64,000 bases of DNA from assembly GCA_017516745.1 (NCBI GenBank), contig JAFXBF010000004.1, positions 186,001-250,000 on the forward strand. The letters run 5' to 3'. The notes under the pieces are model-generated. The model was not told the origin of the DNA. It ran no database searches and saw only the letters and a list, made by a program, of their open reading frames with translations. The DNA is from Clostridia bacterium. GTDB lineage: Bacteria; Bacillota; Clostridia; Oscillospirales; Acutalibacteraceae. Shown here one piece after another: positions 18,467 through 27,596 of this stretch. Both the position numbers and the translations under genes were made by a program. Every line of letters starts with the position of its first letter. The stretch's first letter is position 1.

Positions 18467-18919
18467 ATGCTCAACTGTGCAGTTCTTATGGGTCGCCTTG
18501 TTGCAGACCCTGAGCTCCGTACAACTACTACGGGAATTTCCGTTACCTCGTTCCGTATCGCTGTTGACCGTGGCTACGTCCGCCAGGGTGAAGAGCGTCA
18601 GGCTGATTTCATCGACATCGTTGCATGGCGTCAGACGGCAGATTTTGTCACACGCTATTTCCGCAAGGGCTCGATGATTGCTGTTCAGGGCTCAATTCAG
18701 ACCCGCAGCTACGAGGACAAAATGGGTAACAAGCGCACCGCAGTCGAGGTTGTTGCAGACAACGTAAGTTTCTGCGGCTCCAAGGCAGAAAGCGGTACAG
18801 CAGGCGGCGCAGCAGTGCGCCCCGCAGCAGCACCGGCAGCACCTGCTGCCAGCTTCTCAACAGGCGGTATGGGCGATTTTGAATCCATCGAAGATGATGA
18901 CGATTCACTGCCCTTCTAA
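18467..18919 (+). CDS. ssb: Single-stranded DNA-binding protein
   Basis: This 150-aa protein has an OB-fold (residues 1-105; MLNCAVLMGRLVADPELR, TSFRIAV, DFIDIVAWR), an Ala/Pro-rich linker, and the acidic tip DDDDSLPF that recruits replication and repair partners. AAGGAGG lies just before the start. It is the middle gene of the S6 operon. Confidence 0.96.
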   Translation: MLNCAVLMGRLVADPELRTTTTGISVTSFRIAVDRGYVRQGEERQADFIDIVAWRQTADFVTRYFRKGSMIAVQGSIQTRSYEDKMGNKRTAVEVVADNVSFCGSKAESGTAGGAAVRPAAAPAAPAASFSTGGMGDFESIEDDDDSLPF

Positions 18920-18959
18920 AAACCGACTGTCCTAAAATCTAACAAGGAGGATAACTACA

Positions 18960-19205
18960 ATGGCATATGAGAAGAATGACAGACGTCCCAACAGAAAAGG
19001 CCGCAGAAAAGTCTGCACCTTCTGTGTTGATAAGGTAGATTACATCGACTACAAGGACGTTAACAAGCTTCGCAGATTCACATCTGAGAGAGCAAAGATT
19101 CTCCCCAGACGTGTAACAGGCACATGCGCAAAGCACCAGAGAGAGCTCACAACAGCTATCAAGCGTGCACGCTACGTTGCTCTTCTGCCCTACACAGCAG
19201 ACTAA
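18960..19205 (+). CDS. rpsR: 30S ribosomal protein S18
   Basis: This 81-aa protein has the S18 signature [21 protein letters not shown] and [19 protein letters not shown]. The four cysteine-type positions (CTFC near residues 18-21, then C58) and His suggest a zinc-binding form. It is the last gene of the operon, followed by a strong terminator. Confidence 0.96.
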   Translation: MAYEKNDRRPNRKGRRKVCTFCVDKVDYIDYKDVNKLRRFTSERAKILPRRVTGTCAKHQRELTTAIKRARYVALLPYTAD

Positions 19206-19217
19206 GTTCAAAAAACT

Positions 19218-19249
19218 CAGCCCGACCGATTTCGGTCGGGCTGTTTTTT
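19218..19249 (+). terminator. Rho-independent terminator of the S6 operon
   Basis: CAGCCCGACCGA (19218-19229) pairs with TCGGTCGGGCTG (19232-19243) and is followed by TTTTTT. Confidence 0.95.
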
Positions 19250-19251
19250 GT

Positions 19252-19440
19252 AAAGAATAAAGAAGAAAGAATAAATAATAAATTTTTTGTGCTGGCTTTT
19301 CTTGCTTGTCTTTTTTTATTGCCATATTGCTATTACGTTAAGATAAGAGATAAAAGATAATAACTATGAGATAATAAATGAAAATCGGAGCGAAGCGACC
19401 CGCATTTATTATTTATTCTTTTTTCTTTATTCTTTATTAT
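19252..19440. repeat. AT-rich inverted-repeat element, copy 4
   Basis: The terminal inverted arms are AAAGAATAAAGAAGAAAG (from 19252) and CTTTTTTCTTTATTCTTT (to about 19437). Inside are TTAAGATAAGAGATAAAAG-type units as in copies 1 and 3, and the string AATCGGAGCGAAGCGACCC (19383-19401), identical to copy 1 at 514-532. No gene is visible in this gap of more than 300 bases apart from the flanking terminator and promoter. Confidence 0.75.
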
Positions 19441-19457
19441 TTAAAAAGTCAATTTTA

Positions 19458-19486
19458 TTGACTTTTACTATGTGGGATGATATACT
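19458..19486 (+). promoter_or_regulatory. Promoter of the lipoprotein gene and possibly mreBCD
   Basis: TTGACT (19458-19463) and TATACT (19481-19486) are separated by 17 bases, 40 bases before the start at 19526. AAAAAGTCAA just upstream forms a short inverted repeat with TTGACTTTT. Confidence 0.7.
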
Positions 19487-19525
19487 TTAAACTGTATGAT
19501 TATCGAAAGGGAGGAAAAGATATTT

Positions 19526-20233
19526 ATGAAAAAATCCACCGTAAAAATCATCTCTGTGCTTGGTGCACTTGCAATTTGTTTAACGGCGTTTGCCGCTTGC
19601 TCGGGTGAGGACAACTCACAGAAGCTGCTTTACGAGGAAGGCGGAAAAATCTACTACCGTCCCGAAGCAGGCGAGGCGGCCTACGAGCTTGCAACGGACG
19701 CCAACGGCGTAACCCGTGTTGACGAGCAGGGCAACCTTCTCTGGAAGGTTACGGATGCCAACGGCGTTGATCAGACTCACCCCGTTTCATATCCCTCATA
19801 CCTTATTGACGGCAAGTCCGTTTCCTGCCAGCAGTTTACAATCACAATGCCCAGAGGCTGGAAAAACATTGGCTACGATTCGATTATGCTCCGTGACAAA
19901 AAGGACGAGATAAAGATTGACTACACCTTTGTCGGTGCAGACGAAGAAGGAGTTATCCCCACGGCAGAGGACAGAATTGACCAGCTCAACACTATTTTTG
20001 CTCCGAAAATTGAAGACGGCAGCGCAAAGATTGATGTGTCCGACGTTCAGGTTGCAGGCCGTGATGCCAAGAAGGTTATGATGACGACAAGCGGTAAGAC
20101 CGACGCCTACCTTGAGGTTTACTTCATAAGCATTTCCACAGGCGTTATGACCTTCACCTGTGCCTGCGATTTCGAGGACGTCGGAGAGTACAATTTCAAG
20201 GCAATTCTTGATACAATTGAGTACAGAATATAA
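19526..20233 (+). CDS. Putative lipoprotein, function unknown
   Basis: This 235-aa protein has an N-terminal signal (KKSTVK, hydrophobic core) ending in TAFAAC, a lipobox-like site with Cys near residue 24, so it is probably anchored outside the membrane. The rest is a soluble domain with a C-terminal alpha/beta part (ITMPRGWKNIGYDSIML, TGVMTFTCACDFED) that recalls PsbP/DcrB-like lipoproteins; this likeness is weak. The start at 19526 is preceded by GGGAGG. mreB begins 28 bases after the stop, so it may be co-transcribed with the cell-shape genes. Confidence 0.75.
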   Translation: MKKSTVKIISVLGALAICLTAFAACSGEDNSQKLLYEEGGKIYYRPEAGEAAYELATDANGVTRVDEQGNLLWKVTDANGVDQTHPVSYPSYLIDGKSVSCQQFTITMPRGWKNIGYDSIMLRDKKDEIKIDYTFVGADEEGVIPTAEDRIDQLNTIFAPKIEDGSAKIDVSDVQVAGRDAKKVMMTTSGKTDAYLEVYFISISTGVMTFTCACDFEDVGEYNFKAILDTIEYRI

Positions 20234-20261
20234 ACATATTTGAGGTAAGGAGAAATAAATT

Positions 20262-21290
20262 ATGCTTTTTTCACAGGATATAGGTATTGACCTCGGTACT
20301 GCCAACACCCTCGTTTTTGTCAAGGGCAAGGGCATTGTTATCAGAGAGCCCAGCGTTGTTGCTGTTGACGTTCGCTCACAGCCGCCCAAGGTTGTTGCAG
20401 TCGGCGCAGAGGCAAAGGAAATGATTGGCCGTACTCCCGGCTCAATTACGGCTGTCCGTCCTCTTAAGGACGGCGTTATTGCCGATTTCGACGTTACCGC
20501 AGATATGCTCAAGGCATTTATCAAGCGTGCCATCAGCGGCTCGCCCTTCAACAGAGCACGAGTTATGATTTGTATTCCCTCGGGCGTTACGGAGGTTGAG
20601 CGCAGAGCCGTTCACGATGCCGCACGTTCCGCAGGTGCAAAATACGTAAGCCTTATTGAGGAACCCATGGCAGCCGCAATCGGTGCAGGTCTTCCCGTAA
20701 GCGAGGCAACAGGCAGTATGGTTGTCGATATCGGCGGCGGTACTGCAGAGGTTGCCGTGCTTTCTCTCGGCGATATCGTTACATCACGCTCCGCAAGAGT
20801 TGCAGGTGACGATTTTGACGACGCTATCATTGCCTACATTAAGAAAAAGTACAATCTTCTTGTCGGTGAACGTACCGCAGAAGATATCAAAATCCGCATC
20901 GGCTCTGCTTACCCCTACGAGGGCGAGGGCGCAATGAACGTTAAGGGCCGTAACCTTATGGACGGTCTGCCCAAGAACGTTGAGGTTACCTCCGAGGAAA
21001 TCCGTGAGGCTCTTTCCGACCCGGTAAGCCAGATTATCGACGCTATCCGTTCCACACTCGAAAAGACTCCGCCTGAGCTTGCGGCCGATATCATCGACCA
21101 CGGCATTATGCTCACAGGCGGCGGTGCACTTCTGCGTGGTCTTGATAAGCTTATTGAAATCGAAACAAAGATGCCCGTTCACATTGCGGAAAATCCGCTC
21201 GACTGTGTTGTTGACGGTACGGGTCTCTGCCTTGAGAACGATGCTCTCGGTACTCTCAGCGGACAAAAGAAGAAAAAGGAAAAGAGATAA
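20262..21290 (+). CDS. mreB: Rod-shape protein MreB (bacterial actin)
   Basis: This 342-aa actin-fold ATPase forms filaments that steer lateral cell-wall synthesis. Seen are phosphate-1 [34 protein letters not shown] (phosphate-2) and [15 protein letters not shown] (adenosine). The length is typical. The ribosome binding site is AAGGAG. mreC follows immediately after the stop codon, then mreD and PBP2, a classic elongasome cluster; the organism is therefore probably rod-shaped. Confidence 0.95.
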   Translation: MLFSQDIGIDLGTANTLVFVKGKGIVIREPSVVAVDVRSQPPKVVAVGAEAKEMIGRTPGSITAVRPLKDGVIADFDVTADMLKAFIKRAISGSPFNRARVMICIPSGVTEVERRAVHDAARSAGAKYVSLIEEPMAAAIGAGLPVSEATGSMVVDIGGGTAEVAVLSLGDIVTSRSARVAGDDFDDAIIAYIKKKYNLLVGERTAEDIKIRIGSAYPYEGEGAMNVKGRNLMDGLPKNVEVTSEEIREALSDPVSQIIDAIRSTLEKTPPELAADIIDHGIMLTGGGALLRGLDKLIEIETKMPVHIAENPLDCVVDGTGLCLENDALGTLSGQKKKKEKR

Positions 21291-22145
21291 ATGCGAAGCT
21301 TTTTCAAAAGCACACGCTTCAAAGGCTTCCTCGGCTTCTTCGGCGTGCTGATTTTAAGCATCGTCATTGCCGCCGCAACCGAAAGCGGTTCTTCGCCTGC
21401 TTCAACGGTGCTCGGCACGGTGTTCTCGCCGCTTCAGAGTGTTTCAAGCGCCATTGCAGATTCGGTCAGGGATTTTTCGGTCTATTTCCGTTCCTCTGCA
21501 CAGTATCAGCAAAGGGTAAAGGAGCTTGAAAATCAGCTCGGCGAAGCCCAGAAGGAGCTTGTCGGCTATGAGCAGGCAAAGCAGCAGATAGCTCTCTACG
21601 AGGAGTTTTTGGAGTTAAAAGAGGAAAACGAAGACTTTCAGTTTGCAAGCGCATCCGTTATCGGCAGCGACAGCTCGGATGCGTTTGGTTCCTTTACGCT
21701 CAATAAGGGTGAGTTGGACGGTGTCAAGGTCAACAACCCTGTCATTTACGGAAAATATCTTGTCGGCGTTGTTGTGAAGACTGCGCCGACATATTGCGTT
21801 GTAAATACAGTTCTCAACCCAGAGGTCAATGTAAGCGCCTACGAGGTGCGCACAAGAGAATCGGGCTATTCAACCACCACGGTTGACCTTGCCAAAGAGG
21901 GCAAGTGCTGCCTTTCGGGTCTGGTGAGAACAACTGCAATTGCTCCGGGCGGCATAGTATGCACCTCCGGTGTCGGCGGAATTTACCCTGCTGACCTTAT
22001 AGTGGGCACGGTTGAAGAGGTTAAGAACGACACAACCAACATTTCATCCTATGCCGTAATCAATACCCAGGTTGATTTCACCCAATTGAGAGATGTGTTT
22101 ATAATTACGGCTTTCAAAGGTATGGGTATAGGAGATACTAACTGA
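21291..22145 (+). CDS. mreC: Rod-shape protein MreC
   Basis: This 284-aa protein has one N-terminal TM helix (about residues 12-30), a coiled coil (YQQRVKELENQLGEAQKELVGYEQ, split by register at about 65-110) and the two beta-barrel MreC domain (FTLNKGELDGVKVNNPVI, GIVCTSGVGGIYPADLIVGTV). It links MreB and MreD to PBP2. Its ATG directly abuts the mreB stop. Confidence 0.93.
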   Translation: MRSFFKSTRFKGFLGFFGVLILSIVIAAATESGSSPASTVLGTVFSPLQSVSSAIADSVRDFSVYFRSSAQYQQRVKELENQLGEAQKELVGYEQAKQQIALYEEFLELKEENEDFQFASASVIGSDSSDAFGSFTLNKGELDGVKVNNPVIYGKYLVGVVVKTAPTYCVVNTVLNPEVNVSAYEVRTRESGYSTTTVDLAKEGKCCLSGLVRTTAIAPGGIVCTSGVGGIYPADLIVGTVEEVKNDTTNISSYAVINTQVDFTQLRDVFIITAFKGMGIGDTN

Positions 22146-22200
22146 AGTAATAGTGAATAGTGAATAAGTGAGGGTGGGCTTACGCCCACACCCGTTTTAA
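22146..22200. repeat. GC-rich hairpin repeat inside the mre operon
   Basis: GGGTGGGCTTACGCCCACACCCG (split: GGGTGGGC, TTA, CGCCCACACCC) at 22172-22194 matches the hairpin in copy 1 (377-400) except for one extra T. It is preceded by TAGTGAATAGTGAATAAGTGA. It sits between mreC and mreD without a T tract, so it is a repeat-family piece that the operon tolerates. Confidence 0.65.
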
Positions 22201-22217
22201 AGGAGGCGAGGAAGAAA

Positions 22218-22763
22218 ATGATACCGCAGGCGTGGAAGGAAAACAGGCCGAAGATTATGCGGCGTGTCGTTTTCTTCTTTTTGATTTCAGGCTTCGGTGT
22301 GCTGCAGATTTCGGATGTACTGCCCGATGTTTTCGGGCTGGAGCTTCTGCCCCTGCTTGCGCTGACGGTTACGGTCGGTATGTTCGAGCGTGAGACCTAC
22401 GGTATGATTTTCGGCTTGCTTGCAGGTGTGCTGTGCGATATGAACAATGCCGACGGCGACGGCGTTTATGCCCTGTTCTTTGCGCTGGCAGGCTTCATCT
22501 GCGGTCTGCTTATGACCTATCTTATGATGAACAATCTCCTCACCGCAACAATTCTCACCTCTTTCTGGTCGGTTTTGTATGCGCTTGTCAGCTGGCTTGT
22601 GAGTGTGGGTGTTCACGGCATTTCGGGCGGCTGGAAACCGCTGCTCACGTTTTATCTGCCGACAGCCCTGCTGAATATAATCATAATGCCGATATTCTAT
22701 TATCTTGTAAGGGCTATCAAAAAAGAGTTTCTCAATATGGAGAATGACGAGCTTTCGTTTTAA
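22218..22763 (+). CDS. mreD: Rod-shape protein MreD
   Basis: This 181-aa hydrophobic protein has five or six TM segments and the MreD-like patterns LPLLALTVTVGMFERETYGMIFG and GLLAGVLCDMNNADGDGVYALFF. The gene order mreC-mreD-PBP2 supports the call. AAAGGAGGCGAGG precedes the start. Confidence 0.88.
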   Translation: MIPQAWKENRPKIMRRVVFFFLISGFGVLQISDVLPDVFGLELLPLLALTVTVGMFERETYGMIFGLLAGVLCDMNNADGDGVYALFFALAGFICGLLMTYLMMNNLLTATILTSFWSVLYALVSWLVSVGVHGISGGWKPLLTFYLPTALLNIIIMPIFYYLVRAIKKEFLNMENDELSF

Positions 22764-22796
22764 TAAATTGATTTTACGGGGAAAGGAAGTGCAAAA

Positions 22797-24848
22797 ATGA
22801 ACCGAAAGAAGAAAATGAGCGGCAGAGGTATTGTTGCCGTTTCTGCTTTTGTGCTCGTATGCGCTGTTTTCCTCGGCTCGCTTTTTAAAATTCAGGTTAT
22901 CGACGGTGAGGAATACGCCAAGGCAGGCTCTTCAATTTCCGTCAAAACCGTTAAGGTAGAGGGTGCAAGAGGCGAAATTCTTGACAGAAACGGCTCTGCA
23001 CTTGTTTCAAACCGTCAAGGTAACTCAATTATTTTTGACTACGCCTATTTTCCCCCGATTAAGGAAAACAGCAAGCGCAACCAGATTATCAAGGCGCTGA
23101 TTGAGCTTTTTGAACAGCAGGGGCTTGACTGGAACGACAACCTGCCTATTGTAATAGGCAAGGACGGTAAGGTTGCCTTTGCCAAGGACAGAGAAAAGGA
23201 CATTGAGGAGCTGCGCACGGATATACTTGAGCTCAACGCCTACGCAACGGCGCTCAATTGTATGGATGCGCTCGTTGAAAAATATAAGCTCGAGCAGTAC
23301 GACACAGCCACGGCACGCAAGATTGCCTCTGTCCGCTACGAGATGACCCGAATCTCCTTCAGTATGGCTATTCCCTATACCTTTGCAAATGATGTGCCTG
23401 TGGAAACGGTTGCAAAGATTAAGGAAAACAGCTCGTTTTTTATGGGTGTGGATGTTGAAATCGTGCCCTACCGTGAATACACTGACGGCACACTGATGCC
23501 GCATCTGCTCGGCAGAGTCGGTCTTATCAGCGCCGAGGAATATGCCGAGAAAAAAGAGGCAGGCGAAAGCTATGCACTCAATGCGATGATAGGCAAGGAC
23601 GGCATTGAGGGCGCAATGGAAGAATATCTGCGTGGCACAAGGGGAATAAAAACAATTTCCACCGATGCCGACGGCAATGTTTCAACGGATTATGAAATTG
23701 AACCGCTGCAGGGCAACACGGTTGTTCTCACGGTTTCAAAGGATTTGCAGGAGGTTGCCAAGAAGGCTCTTTCAAGCGGCCTTGAAAAGCTGCGTGAGGA
23801 CAGTATGGTTGACCCTGCAGGCGCAATTATAATCGAGGATGTCAGCAACGGCGAAATCCTTGCAAGCTATTCCTACCCCGCATTTGATATTTCCACCTTC
23901 TCGCAGGATTACAGCGAGCTTGTCAAGGCAACAAACGCTCCTCTCTGGAACAGAGCGCTGATGAGCACCTATTCACCCGGTTCAACCTTCAAGCCCTGCA
24001 CGGCAACGGCGGCGCTTGAAGAGGGGCTTATCACAAGCGGAACATATTTCCGCTGTACAAGAAGCCACACCTACCTTGACCACCGTTTCCAGTGTCTGCA
24101 GAAGCACGAAAGTCTCACGATGAACGTTGTTTCGGCTATCAACGAATCGTGCAACATCTTTTTCTACAACGTTGCCGAACAGACGAACATAGAAACAATC
24201 AACGAATACGCTTCAATTTACGGTCTGGGCGCAAAGACGGGCGTTGAACTGCCCGAAGCAACGGGCACGCTGGACAGCCCCGAATACCGAGCTTCTCTCA
24301 ATCAGGTATGGCAGCCCGGTTTCACGCTGCAGAACGCTATCGGCAACGGCGGCAGTATGTTCTCTCCCGTTCAGCTTGTCAATTACTGCGCAACAATTGC
24401 CAACGGCGGCACACGCTACAGACCGCATTTTGTAAAGACGGTAAAATCGGCGGACTATTCCGAAACTGTGCTTGAAAACGGTGCCGAGGTAATACTCAAA
24501 ACAGGCTTTTCTCAGAATACTCTCGCCACCGTGCGCAGAGGTATGGAGCTTGTCGGCTCGAAGGGCTACTGCTCCTATGCGTTCAAGGATTTACCCGTTT
24601 CAGCCGCCGCCAAAACAGGTACCTCGCAGGTCGACCGTACAATCAACGGCTACCGTGTGACGACCAACAACGGCTTCCTTATCACATACGCTCCTGCGGA
24701 CAATCCGCAGATTGCTATATGCATCGCCGCAGAGGGTGCAGGCAGCGGTTCTTCGCTTGCCACAATTGCTGCCTCGGTTTACGACTACTATTTCAACGAA
24801 ATGGGTAACCTTGATGCACCCGAAGCGGAAAATCAGTTATTGGCTTAA
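22797..24848 (+). CDS. Penicillin-binding protein 2 (elongasome transpeptidase)
   Basis: This 683-aa class B PBP has an N-terminal TM anchor (about 10-28), a dimerisation domain (GARGEILDRNGSALVSN) and a transpeptidase domain. SxxK is STFK in YSPGSTFKPC, SxN is SCN in INESCNIF, and KTG is in AAKTGTSQVD. It crosslinks peptidoglycan during elongation with MreBCD, which is the gene context. GGGGAAAGGAAG is the ribosome binding site. Confidence 0.93.
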   Translation: MNRKKKMSGRGIVAVSAFVLVCAVFLGSLFKIQVIDGEEYAKAGSSISVKTVKVEGARGEILDRNGSALVSNRQGNSIIFDYAYFPPIKENSKRNQIIKALIELFEQQGLDWNDNLPIVIGKDGKVAFAKDREKDIEELRTDILELNAYATALNCMDALVEKYKLEQYDTATARKIASVRYEMTRISFSMAIPYTFANDVPVETVAKIKENSSFFMGVDVEIVPYREYTDGTLMPHLLGRVGLISAEEYAEKKEAGESYALNAMIGKDGIEGAMEEYLRGTRGIKTISTDADGNVSTDYEIEPLQGNTVVLTVSKDLQEVAKKALSSGLEKLREDSMVDPAGAIIIEDVSNGEILASYSYPAFDISTFSQDYSELVKATNAPLWNRALMSTYSPGSTFKPCTATAALEEGLITSGTYFRCTRSHTYLDHRFQCLQKHESLTMNVVSAINESCNIFFYNVAEQTNIETINEYASIYGLGAKTGVELPEATGTLDSPEYRASLNQVWQPGFTLQNAIGNGGSMFSPVQLVNYCATIANGGTRYRPHFVKTVKSADYSETVLENGAEVILKTGFSQNTLATVRRGMELVGSKGYCSYAFKDLPVSAAAKTGTSQVDRTINGYRVTTNNGFLITYAPADNPQIAICIAAEGAGSGSSLATIAASVYDYYFNEMGNLDAPEAENQLLA

Positions 24849-24893
24849 ATTTATTTCAGATATAAATGCTTTTTGAAAGGACAGGTACGAATT

Positions 24894-26003
24894 ATGGATA
24901 TCATGCAGGCAAAATTAGCCGTTATCGAAGCAGGTAAAATGCTCGTTGCAAACGGCCTTATCGCAAGAACATGGGGTAACGTCAGCTGCAGAATAAGCGA
25001 CACGGAATTTGTTATTACTCCCAGCGGCAGGTCTTACGAAAGCCTCACTCCCGACGAAATCGTCAAGGTTAAGATTGAAGACCTCAGCTACGACGGCGAT
25101 GTCAAGCCCTCCTCCGAAAAGGGTGTTCACGCTTCCGCATACAAACTGCGCCCCGAGTGCAATTTTGTTATTCACACACACCAGCTCAACGCTTCCGTTG
25201 TAAGCGTTCTCGGCAAGGATATGCCCGTAGAAAGCGCAATGCACGCAAGCGTTCTGGGCAGCAAAGTTCCGCTTGCCTCGTACGGTATGCCCAGCACAAA
25301 GAAGCTTAAAGTGGGCGTACATACCGCAATTGCAAACAATCCCGACAGCAAGGCTGTAATTATGTCCCACCACGGTGCAGTATGTATGGGCAAGGACAGC
25401 AGCGAAGCTTTTTTCGTTGCACAGACCCTTGAGGATGCCTGCAACGTATACCTTCTCAAAAAATACAAGGCTCCCGAAATCAAAAAGCCTGTCTGCTACT
25501 CTTCAATCAGAGACAGCGAAAAGATTATTCTTTCGGGTGATGACGGCTCAAGCGTCGAGTGTCCCTTCAGCGGTATGGACGGCAAGAATTTTGCAATGGC
25601 CGCAATGCACAGGGATATCTACATTGCACGCCCCGATGTAAACGCAATTGTTCAGTCCGCAACACCCGATATCCTCGGTGCAGGCAAAAAATGCGGCGGT
25701 GCGCTCAAGCCCCTGCTTGATGACTTTGCACAGATTGCAGGCGTAACAGTCCGCAAAATCAAGGGCGATAAAGCCGTCAAGGCGCTCAAGGGCAGAAACG
25801 CCGCCTTCCTTAAGGACGGCAGTGTGCTCTGCTGCGGCGCTGATATGTACGACGCAAACGCAATCCAGATGGTTGTTGAGAAAAACTGCAAGTCCTACCT
25901 TGCAGGCTGTGCCTTCGGCAGACCTAACTACATCGGCAAGCTCGACTGCTTCATTATGCGTACAATCTATAAGATGAAGTACTCCAAGCAGAAGGATAAG
26001 TAA
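24894..26003 (+). CDS. Class II aldolase/adducin family protein with duplicated domain
   Basis: This 369-aa protein has an N-terminal class II aldolase domain (residues 1-195) with zinc-site pieces VIHTHQLN and MSHHGAVCMG and the acidic PSSEKGVH. A second, shorter copy (about 215-360) repeats the pattern (HRDIYIARPDVNAIVQSA, AAFLKDGSVLCCGADMYDA) but has lost the HTH and HHG histidines. One active domain plus one degenerate one is inferred. The substrate is probably a phosphorylated or deoxy sugar. The start at 24894 follows GAAAGGAC; seven extra upstream residues are possible but lack a binding site. Confidence 0.82.
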   Translation: MDIMQAKLAVIEAGKMLVANGLIARTWGNVSCRISDTEFVITPSGRSYESLTPDEIVKVKIEDLSYDGDVKPSSEKGVHASAYKLRPECNFVIHTHQLNASVVSVLGKDMPVESAMHASVLGSKVPLASYGMPSTKKLKVGVHTAIANNPDSKAVIMSHHGAVCMGKDSSEAFFVAQTLEDACNVYLLKKYKAPEIKKPVCYSSIRDSEKIILSGDDGSSVECPFSGMDGKNFAMAAMHRDIYIARPDVNAIVQSATPDILGAGKKCGGALKPLLDDFAQIAGVTVRKIKGDKAVKALKGRNAAFLKDGSVLCCGADMYDANAIQMVVEKNCKSYLAGCAFGRPNYIGKLDCFIMRTIYKMKYSKQKDK

Positions 26004-26025
26004 TAATAAAAAGGGGGAAGGCTTT

Positions 26026-27558
26026 GTGTTTGCCCGTATAAACAGCGTCGGCATATTCGGTATGGACACATATATGGTCTGCGTTGAGGCGGATGTTTCA
26101 CGGGGACTTCCTCATTTTGATATTGTCGGGCTGCCCGACACGGCTGTAAAGGAATCGGGCGAAAGGGTAAACGCAGTTATCAAAAACACGGGTATGTCCT
26201 TTCCCGTCAGTCGTATAACCGTTAACCTTGCCCCGGCGGACAAGCGTAAGGTCGGCCCGATTTATGATTTGCCGATTTATATTGCCATTCTCAAGGCAAG
26301 CTCGCAGCTCAAAGGCGATTTTTCGGGCTGTGCCTTCCTCGGCGAATTGTCGCTTAACGGTGAAATCCGCAAAATAAACGGTGCCCTGCCTATGGTAATT
26401 GAGGCACAGAAAAACGGCATAAAGGAAATCTTTGTGCCGTTTGACAATGCGGCGGAAAGCTGTGTTGTAAAGGGAATTACCGTTTACCCCGTAAAAACCG
26501 TGTTCGATTTGCTCAGCCACCTTCGTGGCTCAAAGGAGCTTACTCCTGCCGATGAAGCAGACTACATTCAAAGCGTGCTTGAGCCCGATGCACCCGATTT
26601 CAGCGAGGTTATGGGTCAGTTTGAGGCGAAATTTGCCCTTGAGGTTGCGGCGGCAGGCGGACACAACGTTATGATGATTGGCCCTCCCGGCTCGGGTAAA
26701 AGTATGCTGGCAAAGCGTCTGCCCTCAATTCTGCCCGATATGAGCTTTGAGGAAGCGATTGAAACCACCAAGGTTTATTCCGTTGCAGGTGCATTGCCTG
26801 CCGGTGTTTCGCTTATAAAGTCAAGACCCTTCCGTTCGCCGCACCACACAATTTCTCCTGCAGGTCTTGCAGGCGGCGGCAGCTTTGTGCCCCGTCCTGG
26901 CGATATATCTCTTGCCCATAACGGCGTGCTTTTCCTGGACGAGCTTCCCGAATTCGGCAAGCAGGCGCTTGAAATACTCCGTCAGCCGATTGAGGACGGT
27001 GTGATTAATCTCACCCGTTCATCGGGTACGGTTTCGTATGACTGCTCGCTTATGCTCGTCTGCGCAATGAACCCCTGTCCGTGCGGCTTCTATGGCCACC
27101 CGACACGACCCTGCACCTGTTCAAGCGGTGCGGCAAACCGCTATGTCAACCGTGTTTCGGGCCCGCTTCTGGACAGAATAGATATACACATCGAAGTGCC
27201 ACCCGTAGATTACGATGACCTTTCCGCAACGGCCAAGGCGGAAAGCTCAGCCGAAATCAAAAAGCGTGTCGATGCCGCAAGGGCTGTTCAGCTTGAACGT
27301 CTGAAAGGCAGTGCGGCAAGCTGTAATGCTAAAATGTCGCCTGCGCAGACAAAAAAGTTCTGTGTTATGACGGACAGCGCAAACCTTATGCTCAAAAATG
27401 CCTTTGAAAAGCTGGGGCTTTCTGCCCGTGCTTACGATAAAATTCTCCGTGTTGCCCGTACGGTTGCCGACCTCGACTCCAGCGAATTAATCCAAGCCGA
27501 GCATATCGGCAGAGCAATTCGTTTCAGAAGTTTAGACCGTAAATTCTGGGGACACTGA
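26026..27558 (+). CDS. YifB/ComM-family Mg-chelatase-like AAA+ ATPase
   Basis: This 510-aa protein has an N-terminal Lon-protease-like (ChlI) domain, then an AAA+ domain with Walker A GPPGSGKS, Walker B LFLDELPEF and sensor CAMNPCPCGFYG, and the C-terminal Mg-chelatase helical part. ComM is a branch-migration helicase in natural transformation of other bacteria. The start is GTG at 26026 behind AGGGGGAAG. A bidirectional terminator follows. Confidence 0.92.
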   Translation: MFARINSVGIFGMDTYMVCVEADVSRGLPHFDIVGLPDTAVKESGERVNAVIKNTGMSFPVSRITVNLAPADKRKVGPIYDLPIYIAILKASSQLKGDFSGCAFLGELSLNGEIRKINGALPMVIEAQKNGIKEIFVPFDNAAESCVVKGITVYPVKTVFDLLSHLRGSKELTPADEADYIQSVLEPDAPDFSEVMGQFEAKFALEVAAAGGHNVMMIGPPGSGKSMLAKRLPSILPDMSFEEAIETTKVYSVAGALPAGVSLIKSRPFRSPHHTISPAGLAGGGSFVPRPGDISLAHNGVLFLDELPEFGKQALEILRQPIEDGVINLTRSSGTVSYDCSLMLVCAMNPCPCGFYGHPTRPCTCSSGAANRYVNRVSGPLLDRIDIHIEVPPVDYDDLSATAKAESSAEIKKRVDAARAVQLERLKGSAASCNAKMSPAQTKKFCVMTDSANLMLKNAFEKLGLSARAYDKILRVARTVADLDSSELIQAEHIGRAIRFRSLDRKFWGH

Positions 27559-27566
27559 CAAAAAAT

Positions 27567-27590
27567 AAAGGCATCCGTTAAGATGCCTTT
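27567..27590. terminator. Bidirectional terminator between convergent genes
   Basis: AAAGGCATC (27567-27575) pairs with GATGCCTTT (27582-27590). On the minus strand the stem is followed by ATTTTTTG, so it best serves the phosphoesterase gene; on the plus strand it may also end the ComM gene. Confidence 0.8.
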
Positions 27591-27596
27591 GTAAAA

